Positions 14,375-15,773 of a stretch of 15,773 bases of DNA are shown here, piece by piece. The translations under genes were made by a program, and so were the position numbers. Origin of the DNA: Symbiodinium natans (taxonomy: Eukaryota > Sar > Dinophyceae > Suessiales > Symbiodiniaceae); the NCBI GenBank assembly GCA_905221605.1, contig CAJNDS010001514.1:1-15773 (forward strand), written 5' to 3'. The stretch's first letter is position 1. Each line of letters begins with the position of its first letter. Below the pieces are notes generated by a model. It ran no database searches and was not told the DNA's origin. It saw only the letters and a list, made by a program, of their open reading frames with translations.

Positions 14375-14815
14375 TGGACTACATGTTGTCTTGCTTTCTT
14401 AGGGCTTCTTTTGGTTATTCTGTTTAGAAAGTTTTTAGTTGTCTATGTTGTTTTTCGGCTCCTTGTTTTCCTAACTCATTCGGGTTTCTTGTTGGTTTTC
14501 CTCTTTAGGATACAGGGTTTTCATCTTCTAGGACCGAAGGCCCCGACTTTCAGGATATCTCTGCCTGGGGTCAAAATTGTTTTATCTCTCTCTCTCTCTC
14601 TCTCTATGTTTCCTTTTTTCCACTCCTTGGGGTCTTCTTTCTGTTGTTTGTTTTGCTACTCCTTAGGGGTTGTTTTTGGTTAAGAATGTTATGTCTTCCT
14701 ATGTTTCTTCTCACTGCTTGAGATGTCTTTCTTGTTTGCCAAGAATGTTAGACATGTTGTTTTTTTGTTGTTTTTCTCAGTCCCTAGGGCTTCTTTTTGG
14801 CTTTAGGGTTGGGGT
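14375..14815 (+). other. T-rich tract without repeats of the telomere type
   Basis: About 440 bp, strongly T-rich on the + strand (A-rich on the coding minus strand). It has a (TC)n run at 14584-14606 and recurring TTAGGGCTTCTTTTGG-like motifs near 14399, 14661 and 14783. The + ORF 14411-14683 is a low-complexity translation. It may be 5' upstream sequence or an intron of the uS17 gene. Confidence 0.6.
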
Positions 14816-14861
14816 TTAGGGCTTACCTCTCACGCCATGTGACGCCGGGAGGAGGGCCCTG

Positions 14862-14888
14862 TGCATTTTGCAGCGGCCGGAAAATGCA
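14862..14888 (+). repeat. Foldback 1, GCGGCC loop
   Basis: TGCATTTT, a loop containing CAGCGGCCG, then AAAATGCA: perfect 8-bp arms, followed by TGGCG. Confidence 0.8.
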
Positions 14889-14929
14889 TGGCGGAATGTC
14901 CCGCTGCATATGACAAAGAAAAAGTAAAC

Positions 14930-14958
14930 TGCGTTTTTTGCGGCGGCCGAAAAACGCA
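14930..14958 (+). repeat. Foldback 2, related to foldback 1
   Basis: TGCGTTTTT, a loop containing GCGGCGGCC, then AAAAACGCA: perfect 9-bp arms, followed by TGGCG. Same loop core and flank as foldback 1, 68 bp apart, yet the arms differ in a matched way. Confidence 0.8.
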
Positions 14959-15063
14959 TGGCGCATAATCCGGGGAGGGTACGTGCCTTTGGACTGGATG
15001 CGCACTGGACACTTAGCATGCTGTTTTTCCCTGACGCTTCACTTGATGTTTACTCGACCCTCG

Positions 15064-15192
15064 ACCCTGCCCCCCCCCTCCCCCCTCCCTCCCCCCTCCC
15101 CCCCCCTCCCCCCCCCCCTCCCCCCCGCTCCCCCCCCCCCCCCCCCGCCCCCGCTCCCCCCCCCCCCCCCCGCTCCCCCCCCAAAAAAAAAA
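15064..15192 (+). repeat. C-rich low-complexity tract ending in A10
   Basis: Runs of C broken by single T or G (CCCCCCT, CCCCGCT) for about 118 bp, then ten A. Overlapping proline-rich or glycine-rich ORFs here are compositional. Confidence 0.92.
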
Positions 15193-15340
15193 GTTCAAAG
15201 GACGGCAGGAGACCTGAACGCCCCAACATGTTGTTAAGGCCCGAGACTGCTGTAACTGCGAGGTTGGGTGTTTCCTAGACCCCAAACCCTAAATCAACCC
15301 TAACTAACCCTAAACCCGACATAAACCCTGAACCCAAAAG

Positions 15341-15376
15341 CCAAAACCGCAAGGGTTGCGGGCCTTGCGGTTTTGG
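15341..15376 (+). repeat. Hairpin with perfect 14-bp stem
   Basis: CCAAAACCGCAAGG, 8-base loop GTTGCGGG, then CCTTGCGGTTTTGG. The strongest simple stem-loop in the window, between degenerate CCCTAAA repeats. Confidence 0.9.
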
Positions 15377-15413
15377 GGGATTTTGTCTAAGGTTAGACTT
15401 GGGTGCAGGGCTT

Positions 15414-15470
15414 TTCCCCCCACCCCACCCCACCCCACCCCGCCCCACCCCACCCCATCCCACATCACCC
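15414..15470 (+). repeat. CACCC pentamer repeat
   Basis: About ten CCCCA units with minor variants (CCCCG, CATCC). The ORFs over it are translations of the repeat. Confidence 0.88.
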
Positions 15471-15484
15471 CACTCAAGCGGGTC

Positions 15485-15725
15485 GACCCCAAACCCCAAA
15501 ACCCCCACACCACAAACCCTCAAACCCCAAACCCCGAAACCCCAAACCCCGCACATCACAAACCCTAAACCCGAAACCTTCAAACCCAAACCCAAAATCC
15601 CAAACCCCAAGCCCGAAATCCTAAACCGCCAAATCCCCAAACCCTAAACGCCAAACCCCTGAACCCCCAAACGCCACACTCTAAACCCCAAACCCCAAAC
15701 CACAAACCCTAAACCCTAAACCCTG
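15485..15725 (+). repeat. Degenerate CCCTAAA/CCCCAAA tract
   Basis: About 240 bp of diverged C-strand heptamers and octamers, becoming perfect CCCTAAA near 15705-15722. No coding support on either strand. Confidence 0.85.
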
Positions 15726-15740
15726 AAGTTAATCAACACC

Positions 15741-15773
<33 letters not shown>
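15741..15773. repeat. Poly-C at right window edge (C33)
   Basis: The window ends in about 33 C bases following 'ACCT'. Probable assembly break; true length unknown. Confidence 0.9.

Noticed and set aside
14938-15285. Proline-rich and glycine-rich ORFs on both strands
   Set aside because: They are translations of C-run low-complexity DNA and are open in several frames at once.
15275-15647. ORFs of 67-121 codons on both strands
   Set aside because: Made of heptamer and pentamer repeat translations (e.g. PHPTPPHP, GLGFGV); no splice or family support.

Overview
The window looks like nuclear DNA of a dinoflagellate (moderate confidence). Three things point there. It is full of TTTAGGG/CCCTAAA telomere-type heptamers lying inside genes. 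The exons that can be stitched together by protein homology use GT, GC and GA 5' splice sites. Most 3' splice sites are AG followed by G. No bacterial gene, tRNA, rRNA, CRISPR array or transposase was seen. Both ends of the window are poly-C runs, as at contig ends.

All recognisable coding sequence is on the minus strand, in very short exons (about 20-110 bp, many near 60 bp). Long six-frame ORFs here are mostly not genes. Two products are recognisable. (1) Exons at 14161-14212, 12982-13059, 11755-11822 and 11244-11306 rebuild a bacterial/organellar-type ribosomal protein uS17, apparently without gaps. They are followed by a chain of phase-compatible exons down to about 7889 that would form a long, unrecognised C-terminal extension. 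(2) Exons at 4614-4637, 4352-4414, 2581-2642, 1333-1358, 1110-1169, 655-711 and 75-143 rebuild a dual-specificity phosphatase (DSP) domain: GITHILN strand, general-acid Asp, HCRQGASRS catalytic loop and the following AYL helix. The DSP continues past the left end of the window. Whether uS17 and DSP are two head-to-tail genes or one long reading frame is unresolved. An in-frame TAG at 7885-7887 and an in-frame ATG at 5070-5072 favour two genes, while phase-compatible exons allow a join.

The most unusual feature is the introns. In the coding direction many begin with G-rich heptamers (often GTTTAGGG starting exactly at the splice site) and end, upstream of the AG, in C-rich CCCTAAA heptamers. 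On the + strand this reads CCCTAAA array - exon - TTTAGGG array, again and again. Each such intron is an inverted repeat of telomere-like sequence that could fold and bring its splice sites together. Intron middles hold unique sequence, further arrays, homopolymers and small foldbacks. The right-hand 1.5 kb (14213-15773) holds a T-rich tract, two related foldbacks, a C-rich low-complexity tract, a 14-bp-stem hairpin and degenerate CCCTAAA repeats, with no gene I can support. Everything was read by eye from sequence; exon borders are inferred from phase, splice dinucleotides and protein-family continuity.
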